A DNA stretch of 64,000 nt from Aphanomyces cochlioides (GCA_019828595.1 JAHQRK010000039.1:167001-231000); one strand, 5' to 3'. Positions 46,086 to 57,042 are shown, counted from the stretch's first letter. Made by a program: numbers and translations. The notes: generated by a model not told the origin, from the letters alone.

Positions 46086-48172
46086 ACGTAAATGATCATG
46101 ATCGAGCAGTTGAATCGTGGTTGAGCACCAATCATATTTCGAGAAATTTTTCCTCAAGTTCTTGTCCTGTAAAATTCAGCAATACGCAATTTCTATTGGC
46201 TACAAAAAAGATTTTCATCCAACCACAGCACTCAAAATCTTAAAATGGCCATAACTCCGTCAATTCTTCTCCGATTTGCGTGAAACCAAGCTCAATCGAT
46301 TGCTTTTGAGGCGTCGATATGTCTAGCGACCATCAGAATCAGTCGCTTTTATTGAAGAGTTATCGGGGTTCAAAGGAACAAATCACACATACTCAGCGAC
46401 CTCTGCCGCAGCAATTTCGGCATCAATACACCATAACAGCTTTTCCTCTCTCCCGTTTCGGCCAAATCATACAGTACAGCTCCGTTTAACATGGAGAAAG
46501 CGATCGAGATGGTTCTCCAGGGTGCCAGCGCAAGAAAAGCGTCGATCGTGCATGGAGTGAAGTACTCCACGCTGACAGCTCATGTCCGAGCTGCCAGAAG
46601 TGGAAGTATTATTCAGTGCTTGGGCTCTGAGCCACTTTTGCCAAGGGAGTGTGGGATGAAGATAGTTGAGTGGATATCGGCTATGCAAATGAAAGGAAAT
46701 CCAGTCAACCGACGTTGCATCATCCAGCGTGCATGCAAGGTTGCGAGTACTCTTCGTCCTGGTCTCAAAGTTGGCAACGGTTGGTTTCAACGGTTCAAAA
46801 CCAGGCACCCCATGCTTACTAACCGAACTGCACAGACCATTTCGAGATCCAGGAATGCAGGCCGTACTTGGCAGTAAGCTCGGACATAGCATCATCATAC
46901 AGTGACTCAATCGAATTGATGTCGACTACCGCTGATTGTATTTTTAACATGGATGAAACCGCCTTTCGGACAAGAAAAAAGGATGGTAAAGTTATTGCCA
47001 TCAAGGGATCCAAGAACGTTTGGGCAGAAACCATCTCAGCAGGATACCATTTGTCCATTGCCGCGTGCATCCGTGCTGATGGAGAAATCTTTCCACCAAC
47101 GTTCATATTTCCTGGAGAAACACTCGACAAGTCCTTCAGCTCTAGCTGTCATGTACCGAACGCTACCATCACAACAGCGCCCAAAGGATTCATGAATGAA
47201 ACTGTTTTTGGCAATTGGGTCACCCATTTCTCTGAGTCTCTCGATGACAGTATTGTCCGTCCCATTGTTTTGATCTTTGATGGCCTCGCTTCTCACTGCA
47301 CTGACGGGATTGTGTCATTATGCGATGGCTTGGGAATCATCCTACTTTGTTTGCCTTCAAATGCTACACATTTGCTTCAGCCTTTGGATGTCGCTGTATT
47401 CAGGTCATTCAAACGGGAAATTGAGAATGGAATATCGGACGCAATGATAGAAGACGGTGGAAACACTGATATTATGCTTCTGCTTACATGTCCAATAGAT
47501 ACTGGTGAGCTATGCTCAATAGCTCCAAGCCTGGCTTTAGAAATTTGCTCGACCACCTGGCTCTCCGGAATTACCAAGTCGAATGTTGTGGCTGGCTTTA
47601 CTGCTTGTGGACTGTGGCCCTTATCGAAAGACCGCATGCTTCGTCGTTTCCATCGCTTCAAAGCAAATGGTGTGCCTAAAGCGGTTACCATAGCCGAAGT
47701 GAGTATGAATCTGAAGGCGAAGCTTCGTATGAAATATTGACTTCGGTGTGTGACTCTCAAGTCAAAATTTTGAAATCGTAGAGTTGTAGACAAGTTTAAG
47801 ATGACAAATGCATTTCTTTCTGTTCGATAGAACTCTCGTACAATTTATAAATTGCATGTATTTATATTATACCCCCATTATTTATACCCTATACCTTGAG
47901 ATCTGACATGCCATTTCAATCAAAATACATACTTTAAACAAGTCAAATTTCATGCTCGACCGCGATTACCAAAACGTAAGCAAATTTAATCTCTGTTTGT
48001 GTCTTTCTTTTGATGTTTCAGATTTATACTGCTTAAAATTTGGTACAATTATAGGCATTCTCTTCTCCTTTCAGCAACAGGTTTTTCGAATTCCCTTTTC
48101 ACATGTGGCCTGTGCAGAACTACTTCATAAATTAGCTCACCTAACCCTGCTCGACCATGATCATTTACGTTA
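46086..48172 (+). mobile_element. Pogo-like transposon with TA flanks
   Basis: Terminal inverted repeats at 46083-46109 and 48149-48175 match at 26 of 27 positions. Taking TA (46084-46085, 48173-48174) as the target duplication, the element starts ACGTAAATGATCATG. It carries one transposase gene. Its right TA is also the left TA of the next element. Confidence 0.85.
46491..47740 (+). pseudogene. Pogo-like DDE_1 transposase, one frameshift
   Basis: The N-terminal psq/CENP-B helix-turn-helix region reads KAIEMVLQGASARKASIVHG, followed by LKVGNGWFQRFKTRHPM. A single frame break lies near 46835: the first frame ends ISRSRNAGRTWQ, while the family sequence continues in the next frame as HFEIQECRPYLAVSSDI. 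The catalytic part is intact: FNMDETAFRTRKKDGK (first Asp), LIFDGLASHCTDGI (second Asp) and LLQPLDVAVFRSFKRE (third Asp). The C-terminus is present to 47740. One missing base would account for the break. There is no evidence that it is translated across. Confidence 0.85.
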
Positions 48173-48353
48173 CAGAAAAACCTGCTACTTCAGCCAATGA
48201 AATCAGTTCTTTTCAGATTAATAATATTCCACAAAAACCATGTGGCGTCCACTTAAAACGGATCGGAGGTAGTAGTTTAAACACCTCGGATAGCTAAACG
48301 CCTTTCGAACTGAACAGGTTTTCAATCCACGGACAGATTTCCATATACAGAGG

Positions 48354-48766
48354 ACCCGTAAAAATACACGTATAGTGGTACTTGCTGTTTTAAAGCTTCC
48401 AATTAGAACTGTATAAAGTAATGCAATAAAGTTTAGCAGGTATAATATTTTGAAGGCAACAAAGGTACATCAAACTGAATGGCTTTGATTGAAAGCTTTA
48501 TTGATTTATTGTGAAAAATTGAAAGATTTTTTAAGCCAATCGAAGGATTATGGATACTGATAAAACTTTTTGAAATAATGTTTATGATGTTTCATAATTC
48601 ATCAAAATTGACGACTTTGATCGCCTGAAATGCCAGTACTAAACGGAACACAACATTTATTCTTATAGTGTATAATTTATACAAGTATTGTCAAAATCAA
48701 TACATGGGTGAGCGCGAGATTTAGCCAATCAAACTATTGTACCACTATACGTGTATTTTTACGGGT
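48354..48766. mobile_element. Nested 413-bp MITE with perfect 27-bp TIRs
   Basis: 27-bp perfect inverted repeats (48354-48380, 48740-48766) begin ACCCGTAAAAATACACG. No clear target duplication and no coding capacity. It lies inside the 48175-49155 element. Confidence 0.75.
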
Positions 48767-48881
48767 AGATTGAACAAAAACCTCTCATGCTAAACGAAGT
48801 AATTTGATCAAATATGAGTTGTACAACATAACGTCAGAACACATCGTTGGTTAGCCACACATTGTTAGTCTTGGTGGAAGG

Positions 48882-48992
48882 ATGGTCGACTTGAGCATGG
48901 AAGACAAAGTCACCATGCTGAAGATGATCGATGAAGGCACCCCATACGAACACATCAAGAAGCGCTTCAAGTGCTCGGTTGAGACAGAGTAG
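48882..48992 (+). pseudogene. Truncated transposase helix-turn-helix frame
   Basis: A 36-codon frame starts MVDLSMEDKVTMLKMIDEG and ends FKCSVETE-stop. It looks like the first helix-turn-helix of a pogo/Tc5 transposase, cut off by the TAG. It lies inside the 48175-49155 element, suggesting that this is an internally deleted derivative. Confidence 0.5.
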
Positions 48993-49157
48993 TTGATGAC
49001 GACAGACGTTACTTATGGAAATTTCCTACGGTAAATTAGTAACTTGAAATTTGTATGCCTATACAAACGCTTCGATAAAGCTATAGCTGAACACCTTTGG
49101 AATTGAACAAGCATCCCACTCCACCGCGCGTTGTTCAAACAAGCAGGTTTTTCTGTA

Positions 49158-49590
49158 CAGAAAAGCCTCCCACGAGGAAATCTTATCGTACAGTATGAAC
49201 TGTTGAAATCAATAAGTATTAAATGACGAAGGTATTATCAAGTGTGCTACTGTTTTGCCATTGGTGAGAATATTTGGAGGCTGAGCAGGAAATCAAAAGG
49301 TTCTTTATGAGATTATTTATGATGGATAAAATTGAAAGCACAGTACACACGAGAAAATGCTGAATAATTGGAAACAAGGACAAGTTGAATAGGCGTGAGT
49401 GTAAGGTTAGAATCTAGTCACGAGACGATCAAAACCAACAAACTCATTTCTTATGGTGATTACATGGGTAGCTGGTGAGTATTCGATATGGTCATCTCAG
49501 ATTGTATGCTTGGACTATGATATATTATGTACTGTCAAAAGTAATATTTGAACCTCTGAAAAATGCGTTTCTTCGTGGGAGGCTTTTCTG
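49158..49590. mobile_element. 433-bp TA-flanked MITE
   Basis: 23-bp inverted repeats at 49158-49180 and 49568-49590 match at 22 positions and begin CAGAAAAGCCTCCCACGA. TA flanks at 49156-49157 (shared with the left neighbour) and 49591-49592. Its terminal CAGAAAA matches the adjacent element, so they belong to related families. Confidence 0.85.
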
Positions 49591-49592
49591 TA

Positions 49593-50347
49593 CTTGTAAA
49601 CTCGCTGGAGTTGGATGGGTGCATGCGTTATCCTTGTATACACTCCAGAGGCGGACATTCAACTTTGTCGAGCTTGATTGTGAAGAAAGGCCAGCGGAAG
49701 CTCACCGTATCAGAGCTATTCCGGGTCATCCTCATCAGCACGTTGTCTGATGACGAAGGACCAAAGAGGATCATATGTGGTGAGCATACTTCGCCCGATT
49801 TTTACTTGTCTTCTCACTCGCTCCACCCGAAGGATGACCGCTCGAAATTATTGCCGCTGACGCTGCGCATCTCCAAGTCGCCAGAAGAAAGGCTCCCGTG
49901 GAATACAACGCGTACTGTATTCGAATCCTTGTCGTACGCTGGAGCTTGACTGACAATTGTCGTGGCGAAACATGTTGCGCGCCACCTTCCACAGTCTCGT
50001 TTCACGTATGTGATCGTCGCGTCTTCGCCAAATTGTCCAAAAGGTTCGAGCCACCCATGCAAAGTTCCCACGGCGACCTTCCCTTCTCTCTGCTCGTCAA
50101 CCCTGCCAGCTTGTCTTGAGTTCCTCACGCTCTGGCATCCCTTTGGGTCTTGAAAATACGGCCAAGAGTCTGCGCATCCCGCGTTTACCGCCGCCTGAGT
50201 TGCTCAGAGAACGACGACACTTGTAGCCGGTTGCGAGTTATCCTGAAAGAGGACAACACTAAACGTGCTTTTCCTTGAACCGGGAAAGGTCCACGCCACG
50301 CAAATGTTCGTGCAGCTTGGGGCTTTCCATTCTCTTTACTTTTCAAC
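49593..50347. other. Spacer without recognised gene
   Basis: Plus-strand frame 49563-49949 starts inside the MITE. Its middle (QRKLTVSELFRVILISTLSD) looks protein-like, but I do not recognise it. Confidence 0.4.
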
Positions 50348-51509
50348 TTGACGAGGATGCGCCAGGCGCAGTATCAGCCAAGGTCGCCCCCCAAGAAGCC
50401 TGGCATCTACCTCTTGGACGATGACTTTGACCAGTCCATGTTTATGACGAACCCGCGGAACGCCCCGCTTCACAAGGAAGACTACATTGTCCTGAAGGAA
50501 TATGCGATTTTGCCTGGCGGTGCCGTCAGCTTACATCATCCTGTGCATTCCATGCGCCATGGCCATGGCCAGCTCGTGCATCATGATCACAGAGCACAAG
50601 ACGGAGAACGTGCCCTTCCGCAAGTGGATCCGTCAGTTCTGGCAGCTCCTCCAGAAGCAAGCGATGTGGCAAGTCTTGGCTTTCCGCTTCATCACCAACA
50701 TCTTTCAAAACTTCGACTCGGTCGCCGTGTCTCCCATGGGGCAGTACTGGGCCAAGGTGCAGCCCTTCATGGACGGCATCACGAAAGCAATCGGCCGCGT
50801 CTTCTACACGATGGTGCTCATCTTTGTCGGCCGCTTTGGCCTCAACTGGAACTGGCGCTGGACAATCGCCATCACGACGATCTGTCTGATTGCCATCGAC
50901 GGCACGGTCTACTTCCTCGCCATTTGGGACGTCATCCGCGATCCGTGGTTCTACACAGGCGTCAAGCTCACGGACCAGCTCCCGACAGGCGTTCGCTTCA
51001 TCGTGTCGGCGTTCGTCGCGACGGAACTGGCAGATCTCGGCAACGAAGGCGCAGTCTACGGCCTCGTGACGACTGTGAGCAACTTGGCGAGCCCCGTGTC
51101 GTCTGCGTTTTACAAGTTTGTCGACGGTTTCTTTGAGCTCCAAGACGCGAGTTTCAAACTCGAGAAGAACACGACGTCGACGGACGTGAGGAACTACATT
51201 CGATGGCAAGTCTCCTACTCGTTCATCGTCGCGTACGGGATGAAACTCTTTGCGCTCGTCTGGCTCTTCCTCTTGCCGCCGCAGAAGGCCCACGTCCAAC
51301 GACTCAAGCGATACGGCATGGTGAGTCGACTCGCTGGCGGGCTCTCCATGTTCCTCTTTGGCTGTTTCCTCACCTTCTCCGTCTTCACCAACTTGGTCTC
51401 CATCTTTGACGCGACGTCCTGGTGGCGACGGCGTCCGGCCGACTACCAAAGCACCAACGACAACTACCAAGTCTCCCAAGCTGCGATAAACGCCCTCTCA
51501 GTCGACTAA
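50348..51509 (+). pseudogene. Folate-biopterin (BT1) transporter, N-half deleted
   Basis: Decayed copy of the BT1-family membrane transporter that is intact at 59801-61522. The N-terminus matches (RSPPKKPGIYLLDDDFDQSM, ILPGGAVS). At about 50520-50535 it jumps, with loss of frame, to AYIILCIPCAMAMASS. About 200 residues are therefore missing, including the first six or so membrane segments. From there the frame is open to the natural stop: TENVPFRKWIRQFWQLLQK, GLNWNWRWTIAITTICL, TELADLGNEGAVYGLVTTVS and FLLPPQKAHVQRLKRYG. The well-preserved C-terminal half implies recent decay. Confidence 0.85.
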
Positions 51510-51961
51510 ATATTCTAATTGTAAAAATGTCCATGTTTATCTCAAACTCGTCAATTTTCAAGTCGCCCCTTAGAGCTTGAGCTCCCCCTCCCCCTAGGCT
51601 AGTGCTCACCCAGGGGATCAAATAGCAAGGAATAAAGTTCCCCCAACGCCCCCCCGCCGCCGCCGATTTCTTCATTATGGAGGGACAGGAAGTCCCGATG
51701 TACTTGCAGCTTGATGGACTTGGCGTTCAGCCGAGGGGGGATGAGCGCTGGGGGGGACTTGGCCACTTGGCAGTAAAAGTTGAAATATGATATACCAAGA
51801 CATCCATGAGACTAATTTAGCGCCTTCAGCCTATTGATAAGCTCCATGTTGGATGGAAAGAAGCGCTCGTTGCGGCAAGAATCGACAAAGTGCATGGAGT
51901 GTAGTTCTACAGTACACATTTAACACACGGACAATGGCTGTACAGTCAATGCGGCGCGGTC
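51510..51961. other. Spacer between BT1 pseudogene and pogo transposase
   Basis: It contains C/G-rich homopolymer-like runs (51580-51760) such as CCCCCTCCCCCTAGG and GGGGGGGACTT. No gene recognised. Confidence 0.4.
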
Positions 51962-53077
51962 TCAACCAACAATACCAGTGTGCGTCCAGCAATTGCGGAT
52001 TGTTGAGGATGAAAGCTCATTCCAGGCGTCTGTCATCCATTGCATTGCAACAAGCACATCAACAGCATACAACTTCTTTCCCCTCACCATTGCATTGGTA
52101 GGCATATCGATGAGACGAAAGGCATGTTTCATTTGACGGCGTCTGTAGGCATGCTTGAACGATGAAATTATTCCAGCATCCATTGGTTGAAGGAAAGCGG
52201 TGGTATTGGGAGGCAGCATGGGAATTTCGACGTTGGTAAGATTCACTCCAATGGCTTTGTGGGATGATGCATTGTCCAGTATGAGGAGGACCTTTTTGTC
52301 GCGCTTCATCATGGACTCATTCAGATTGCCAATCCACTCCGAGAACAGGGCAATTGCAATCCATGCCTTCCTGTTTGAGCGGTACAAGATTGACAACTCT
52401 TCGTTGCTCATTCCTTTGAAACAGCGTGGTCGCATGGACTTGCCAATGAAGACAATGGGCAGTTTGTCGGAGCCATCCGCGTTTGCACCGAGGACCACAG
52501 ACACGCGAGCTTTGTCTTTCTTGGTACCGCTTCGTTTCTTGCTTGTGATTGTCCTATTCGGTTGGCAATTGTAGAACACTCCGGTCTCATCCATATTGTA
52601 GACATCACTCAAGTCATACTTTTGAATACTTGATTGCAGCATTTCACGACCTTCACCGACAACAATAGGGTCCGCTGACGCCGCTTCTCCATGGAGACGG
52701 TACATCTTGAGGCTCCGTCGTTGCTGCAGTCGGTACAGCCAACCATTCGAACATTTTAAATCGTCGCTTAGGGCCATTCTTTCAGCGATTTGCTGTCCTC
52801 GGTGCTTGATGAGCGCTCCAGACACATTGGCATCCTTGTCGTTTGCGTTCATGATCCATTTGTAGACGCTCTCGTCAAGATTTTGGTGCTTTGGAGGGTA
52901 TAAGTTAAAGCGATGTTTTGTTGATTCATTGTCGATGTTTGCACTGCTGTGATGTCGAGTGTCGAGGACAATCCTTCGTACTGTCGATATATTTGGAGTC
53001 TTCCCGAATTCCTTCAGAGTCCAACGCATCATCGTCTCGATTGTGATCCATGCATGGCTTTTATAATACGCTCTCAT
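51962..53077 (-). CDS. Pogo-like DDE_1 transposase, apparently intact
   Basis: 371 residues in one uninterrupted frame. The N-terminal helix-turn-helix region ends NISTVRRIVLDTRH. The CENP-B/Tc5 DNA-binding domain contains LKCSNGWLYRLQQRRSLKMY. The nuclease has VYNMDETGVFYNCQP (first Asp), VLLILDNASSHKA (second Asp) and TTAFLQPMDAGIISSFKHAY (third Asp), with PIVFIGKSMRPRCFKG between. It ends soon after LSSSTIRNCWTHTGIVG, a usual C-terminus for the family. Terminal repeats could not be found by eye, so it may be an immobile or domesticated copy. It differs clearly from the pogo elements at 5021 and 46086. Confidence 0.85.
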   Translation of the reverse strand: MRAYYKSHAWITIETMMRWTLKEFGKTPNISTVRRIVLDTRHHSSANIDNESTKHRFNLYPPKHQNLDESVYKWIMNANDKDANVSGALIKHRGQQIAERMALSDDLKCSNGWLYRLQQRRSLKMYRLHGEAASADPIVVGEGREMLQSSIQKYDLSDVYNMDETGVFYNCQPNRTITSKKRSGTKKDKARVSVVLGANADGSDKLPIVFIGKSMRPRCFKGMSNEELSILYRSNRKAWIAIALFSEWIGNLNESMMKRDKKVLLILDNASSHKAIGVNLTNVEIPMLPPNTTAFLQPMDAGIISSFKHAYRRRQMKHAFRLIDMPTNAMVRGKKLYAVDVLVAMQWMTDAWNELSSSTIRNCWTHTGIVG

Positions 53078-54398
53078 CAGGTTCTTTTGATGGATCGTAA
53101 GTCTAATGGCTTATCTTGATGATGGCATTGAAATTTAAAGTCAAATCTGTGCTGCTATGCTCAAGACACCACACATTTGAATTTTTAAACTTGCCGGCCA
53201 TGATTCATGCGCGATTCAAATGATCAATGTACTGATTTCAAAGAGTACTCAAGATACTTAATCCCTTGCATATATGATATTATGGAGGTTATTTAGTTTG
53301 AGTGGTGTGCAAAAACTGGGGGACGACTGTAATGCTCCAATGGGAAGCCAAATTTTATCTGCACGTTGTGAAACTTGACATTTTACAGTCTCAAGCCGTT
53401 AATCCAATTTAGTCTCTTTTAACATAAAAGTCAGAGCACTTGACCGTTTTGCCTTGTTTGCTTCTTCTCCATAGTATAAGCTGTAACAATGCAGCCTCCT
53501 ATCAGTGTTAATCTGTCTTATCCTCTGGGCTTTTTATCCCACTTGTGATCAGGTAGGTATGCAACAGTTATATGCAAATTTTCAGCCAATCAAATGCGTA
53601 CAATTTAAAGTCCCGCAGCCAGTAGTTGGACCTTAACGTCAAACATTATGATGCGCCGCCAACTCGATCGCATCGTGCATTTTCAACTGAGCGTCGAGCG
53701 CGCTTTCGTCTATCCCGACGACTTTGTCGTGGCGTACAGACGGGGATTTCCATGTGGGGATAGTAATGCAGACCAAGATGCAACTCCTATACCAAATCCA
53801 GCCGATATATATCCATCCATCTGGCTCATTGATACGTTATTGACCATCGATTGCGCTCTCTCTCTCGCTGGTTACAATCAGCAATCGCTCCATTGATGGC
53901 TACACGACATCACCAACCACTGGCAACAAGTCTGATTTCCAACTTATAGCAACTTATCCCCCCTGAGAGCTACAAGAGAGAAAAAATATTCAAGTTTAAC
54001 TTATGAGGTCCCCGCTTATCCCATTTATACTGTACGCCAGAGCATAAGCCTCTACGATGCACGCTCGAGGTGTTTCTACTGTCGTTGGCATGTCGTCGCC
54101 GACGCATTGACTTGGAAATGCCCTCCATGTCTTCCCCATGTTTACAGTATGAAAAAAGTAGACAGTTAAGAATGGAATCTGATTGGTTGAAAGATTAAAC
54201 GAGATGAATTTTGATTGGCTTAAATATTTAATGAGACAAAATTTCAACCAATCAAATTATTTCATAAAGTAAAAACCATGATTTTCATCGAAATAGCCTA
54301 AGTCCGATTCTCCACGACTGAAATCTATATTATAAAATCGATCGACGCTAAGTCCGCCGGCCACCACACTCTTCTTGACGCAAGTGACGACAAGCACC
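53078..54398. other. Spacer upstream of START-FYVE gene
   Basis: The sequence is AT-rich. A plus-strand frame of 82 codons (53648-53896, MMRRQLDRIVHFQLSVERAF...) might be a small gene but has no recognised motif. A CCAAT motif lies at 53584 and a triplet at 54181-54253, 146 bp upstream of the START-FYVE start. Confidence 0.4.
54181..54253. promoter_or_regulatory. CCAAT-box triplet upstream of START-FYVE gene
   Basis: GATTGG at 54181 and 54213 and CCAATC at 54248, spaced 32-35 bp, lie 146-218 bp upstream of the start codon. Triplet spacing near 32 bp resembles multi-CCAAT NF-Y promoters; the function is inferred. Confidence 0.4.
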
Positions 54399-56242
54399 AT
54401 GTCCAAGAAGACGTTCCCGCTGCCGATCGGGTATTTCCATTGCCCTCCGCTTTCCCAGCAGCAATTCGCGCAGCTCATGACGCTCGGGCGAGAATCGTCC
54501 AAGAATTTCATCCACCAAGCCGAGCATTTGCAAGACTTCACGTGGCAAGAGATTGGCAAGAAGAACCAGATCGTCCTGTACAAGGGGGTGAAACGATCCA
54601 ATCCACAGCCAGACTTGCTCATCCTTCGCGCGGTGGGCGAAGTCGCAGGCACGCTCGAAGAAGTCGCCGCGATGCATCAACTCGGGACAGGTGAAACGTT
54701 GCGCCAATTCCTCGAAGCAAGCGACGACATTTTGGATCTCCATACGCTGTACGACATCACGAACGACCCGCGTGCTATGTCCTCGCGCTACTTGACCTCC
54801 ACATTGCAAGTGGCTGTCCGCTGGATGGCAATGAAAATCCCCGCGGCCGCGACTGCATTTGTCCACAACCGCGATTTCTGCTTCGTTGAGAGCCAGGATT
54901 ACTTCACGGACGAGAAAGGGCATCGCGGCTGGGCCATTTCCATGGACTCGATCGACATGGACGTCTGCCCTCCTTTCTCCAAGGAGAACAACATGGTTCG
55001 TGGCAGATTGGAGAAATCTGGCTACGCATTTGTCGAAAGCGCGACGCAAGGTAGGTTATCCTCCACTCTGGCGGCCCTCAACGTCTCTCCTAAGGCATGC
55101 TGCATGCGTCGCATTGGTTTCAAGTCGACTACCGTGGCAAAGTGCCCGTGTGGATTCAGAATCTCATCTTGAAAGGCCGCGTGCATCGGATGATCCACTT
55201 CAACAACGCGATGCACGAAGCTCGGCTCAAGAAAGTCGAGCTCCTTGCCGAGTTTGACGTCCGCCGGACGAGCCAGACGCAGCGCACCAACTGCTTTGTG
55301 TGCCGCAAGCGTTTCCGCATGCTGAGCCGCAAAGTGACGTGTCGAAAGTGCGGCGAAGTCGTTTGTTCCCATTGCCAGCACACATGGGACGTCGTGAAGA
55401 ACGATCACAAGCGCAAAGTGTCCATTTGCAACATGTGCACCGCGTCGCTGCGCATGCCTGCCGTGCCTCTCTCCATGTCGGAAGAAGTTCAATCGAATGC
55501 GATTCCCATCCCGAAACTCTCGCGGCACTACTCGTACGATGAGTTCATGCACACGAAGCCAGGATTCCGCAAGTTAAAGTCGAATTCCGTCGACTTTGGC
55601 GAGAGCGACTACAACGAAGAGGACGACCCGGGTTACCTGTCCACGTCCGCCGCTGTTGACTTGGATTCACTGCTTGATTCGCCGCGGATTGACGCGCGAT
55701 GGGGCGAATTCGAAGACGCCGTCGAGGAAGAATGCTTGGACTACAAGCCCAACTTGTTCCGCAAAGGTATGGGAATCTCATGAGAGAATGTTGTGAAATG
55801 AATGCCATATATAGGTTTCTGCATGAACTGCCAGAAGCAGCACGACGCGACGGACGACGGATCGATCCGTCAGACGAAAACCTTCAAGAAGATCCACTTG
55901 GCGCCGTCGGCCCACGCCGCCAAGGCCGAGCTGAATCCACTGGCGCTCCCTGAAAACTCGGAACTCTCGCAGGAACTGCGCAAGTCGCGCGCGAATTCGA
56001 TCGACTCGGTCATTAGTCTTCGAAGTCGACTCAACTCGGAAGACTTGACGGACGACCAGCTGCTCAAGACAAGCGGCGTCCATGCGCTCATGAAAGAACT
56101 CATGAACGACTACGGCGGCGACTCGGCCCATAGCCTCAATCCGAACGTCCTCGAGGCAAAACTCCTCGGTCTCCAAGCGCAACTCGAACAATTGCAGCTC
56201 GAGAAAGCGCGCTTCAAGAAGGATTCCGTCGTGCGTGTCTAG
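54399..56242 (+). CDS. START-FYVE domain protein
   Basis: Predicted lipid-binding membrane-trafficking protein. The model is join(54399..55050, 55095..55766, 55815..56242), 583 residues; the introns (44 and 48 nt) are GT-AG and restore frame. START domain at about residues 30-265 (DFTWQEIGKKNQIVLYKGVK, VAGTLEEVAAMHQLGT, VRWMAMKIPAAATAFVHNRD, FVESATQGMLHASHWFQVDY). A FYVE-related finger follows at about 284-336 with CFVC, CRKCGEVVCSHC and CNMC; the classic RRHHCR patch is replaced by SRKVTCRKCG, so phosphoinositide binding is uncertain. After an acidic linker (NEEDDPGYLSTSAA) comes a small C-terminal domain, LFRK|GFCMNCQKQHD and TFKKIHLAPSAHA, with the intron at |, then a coiled coil (LLGLQAQLEQLQLEKA). 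ATG 54375 is an alternative start. Confidence 0.85.
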
Positions 56243-56514
56243 CTTTCATATTTAAACCACACTAGAGAAGGAAGAGAGTCCAAGGTAGACCTTAAAATCA
56301 AAATACTAAATCCATTTCCACGTCGCACCGCCGCCGCCGCCGCCGCCCCTCCAGGGGGGACGACGCCGCTTGGACGACTCTCTTGGGCATAAAGACGCTC
56401 CAAAGTCGACGCCATGGAAGAATGCGACGTCGTCTTTCTAACGGCATATCCAACGGACGCTTCGCTCCCCGTCACTCGGCAACGGCCATTTCTCGGATGT
56501 GTCTTCATTGAAGA

Positions 56515-57042
56515 ATGTCGTCGTCAAATAATGCGCCATCGCCGCGGAGTTCGCGGCGCCACGGCCGAAGTCCAAGCCAGTTTGCGATGGATTTGGTCAA
56601 GGAGATACCGTCCGAGGCCAAGGTGATCGATGCGCGCTTTGGCGACGTCGTCGAGCCTGTCGAGGAAGCATGCACCGAGTACAAGGCGAATCTCTTTCGC
56701 AAAGGTTTCTGCATGAACTGCATGAAGAAGCACGACGTCGCGCGAGACGGCTCCGTGTCTCCCACGAAAACCTTCGTCAAGATCCACGTCCCGCCGACGT
56801 CGCCGCACGCCGCCCATGCCGAGTTGAACCCGTCCGCGCTGCCGCAGAACTCGGCGCTGTCGAAAGCGCTCCGTCAAGCCAGAGAAGCGTCGGTCGCTCG
56901 CTGCAAGAACATCCAGACGCTGTCAGCCAAGGCGCAAACTCTTCTCCAGGAACTTCACAACCCGACGCTGAATGCGCAACTCGTCGAGGCCAAACTCGCT
57001 CAACTCGAGGACGAACTCGCGCGTCTGGACGTCATCGCGTGA
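56515..57042 (+). CDS. Domain-only paralog of the START-FYVE C-terminus
   Basis: 175 residues in one exon. From about residue 35 it parallels the last third of the preceding protein: DARFGDVVEPVEEACTEYKA, NLFRKGFCMNCMKKHDVARD, SPTKTFVKIHVPPTSPHAAH and a terminal coiled coil LNAQLVEAKLAQLEDELARL. It has no START or FYVE. The intron that splits LFRK|GFCMNC upstream is precisely absent, suggesting either retrocopy origin or intron loss. The CxxC...H motif may bind zinc. Function unknown. No disabling lesion is seen. Confidence 0.7.
   Translation: MSSSNNAPSPRSSRRHGRSPSQFAMDLVKEIPSEAKVIDARFGDVVEPVEEACTEYKANLFRKGFCMNCMKKHDVARDGSVSPTKTFVKIHVPPTSPHAAHAELNPSALPQNSALSKALRQAREASVARCKNIQTLSAKAQTLLQELHNPTLNAQLVEAKLAQLEDELARLDVIA

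Larger units (their letters stand above)
48175..49155. mobile_element. TA-flanked element with CAGAAAAACCTGCT ends
   Basis: 14-bp perfect terminal inverted repeats (48175-48188, 49142-49155) begin CAGAAAA. The flanking TA on the left (48173-48174) is shared with the pogo element, and that on the right (49156-49157) is shared with the next MITE. It carries only a truncated helix-turn-helix frame (48882-48992) and a nested inverted-repeat element. Confidence 0.75.

Noticed and set aside
46830..46870. Intron joining the two halves of the 46-kb pogo transposase
   Set aside because: The two frames abut within a few codons, so a single-base indel is simpler than an intron; no usable GT-AG pair fits.
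50526..51479. 317-codon minus-strand open frame
   Set aside because: Antisense to the BT1 pseudogene, with the same shadow composition as the frame opposite the intact copy.
54348..55049. 233-codon minus-strand open frame
   Set aside because: Antisense shadow of the START-FYVE first exon.
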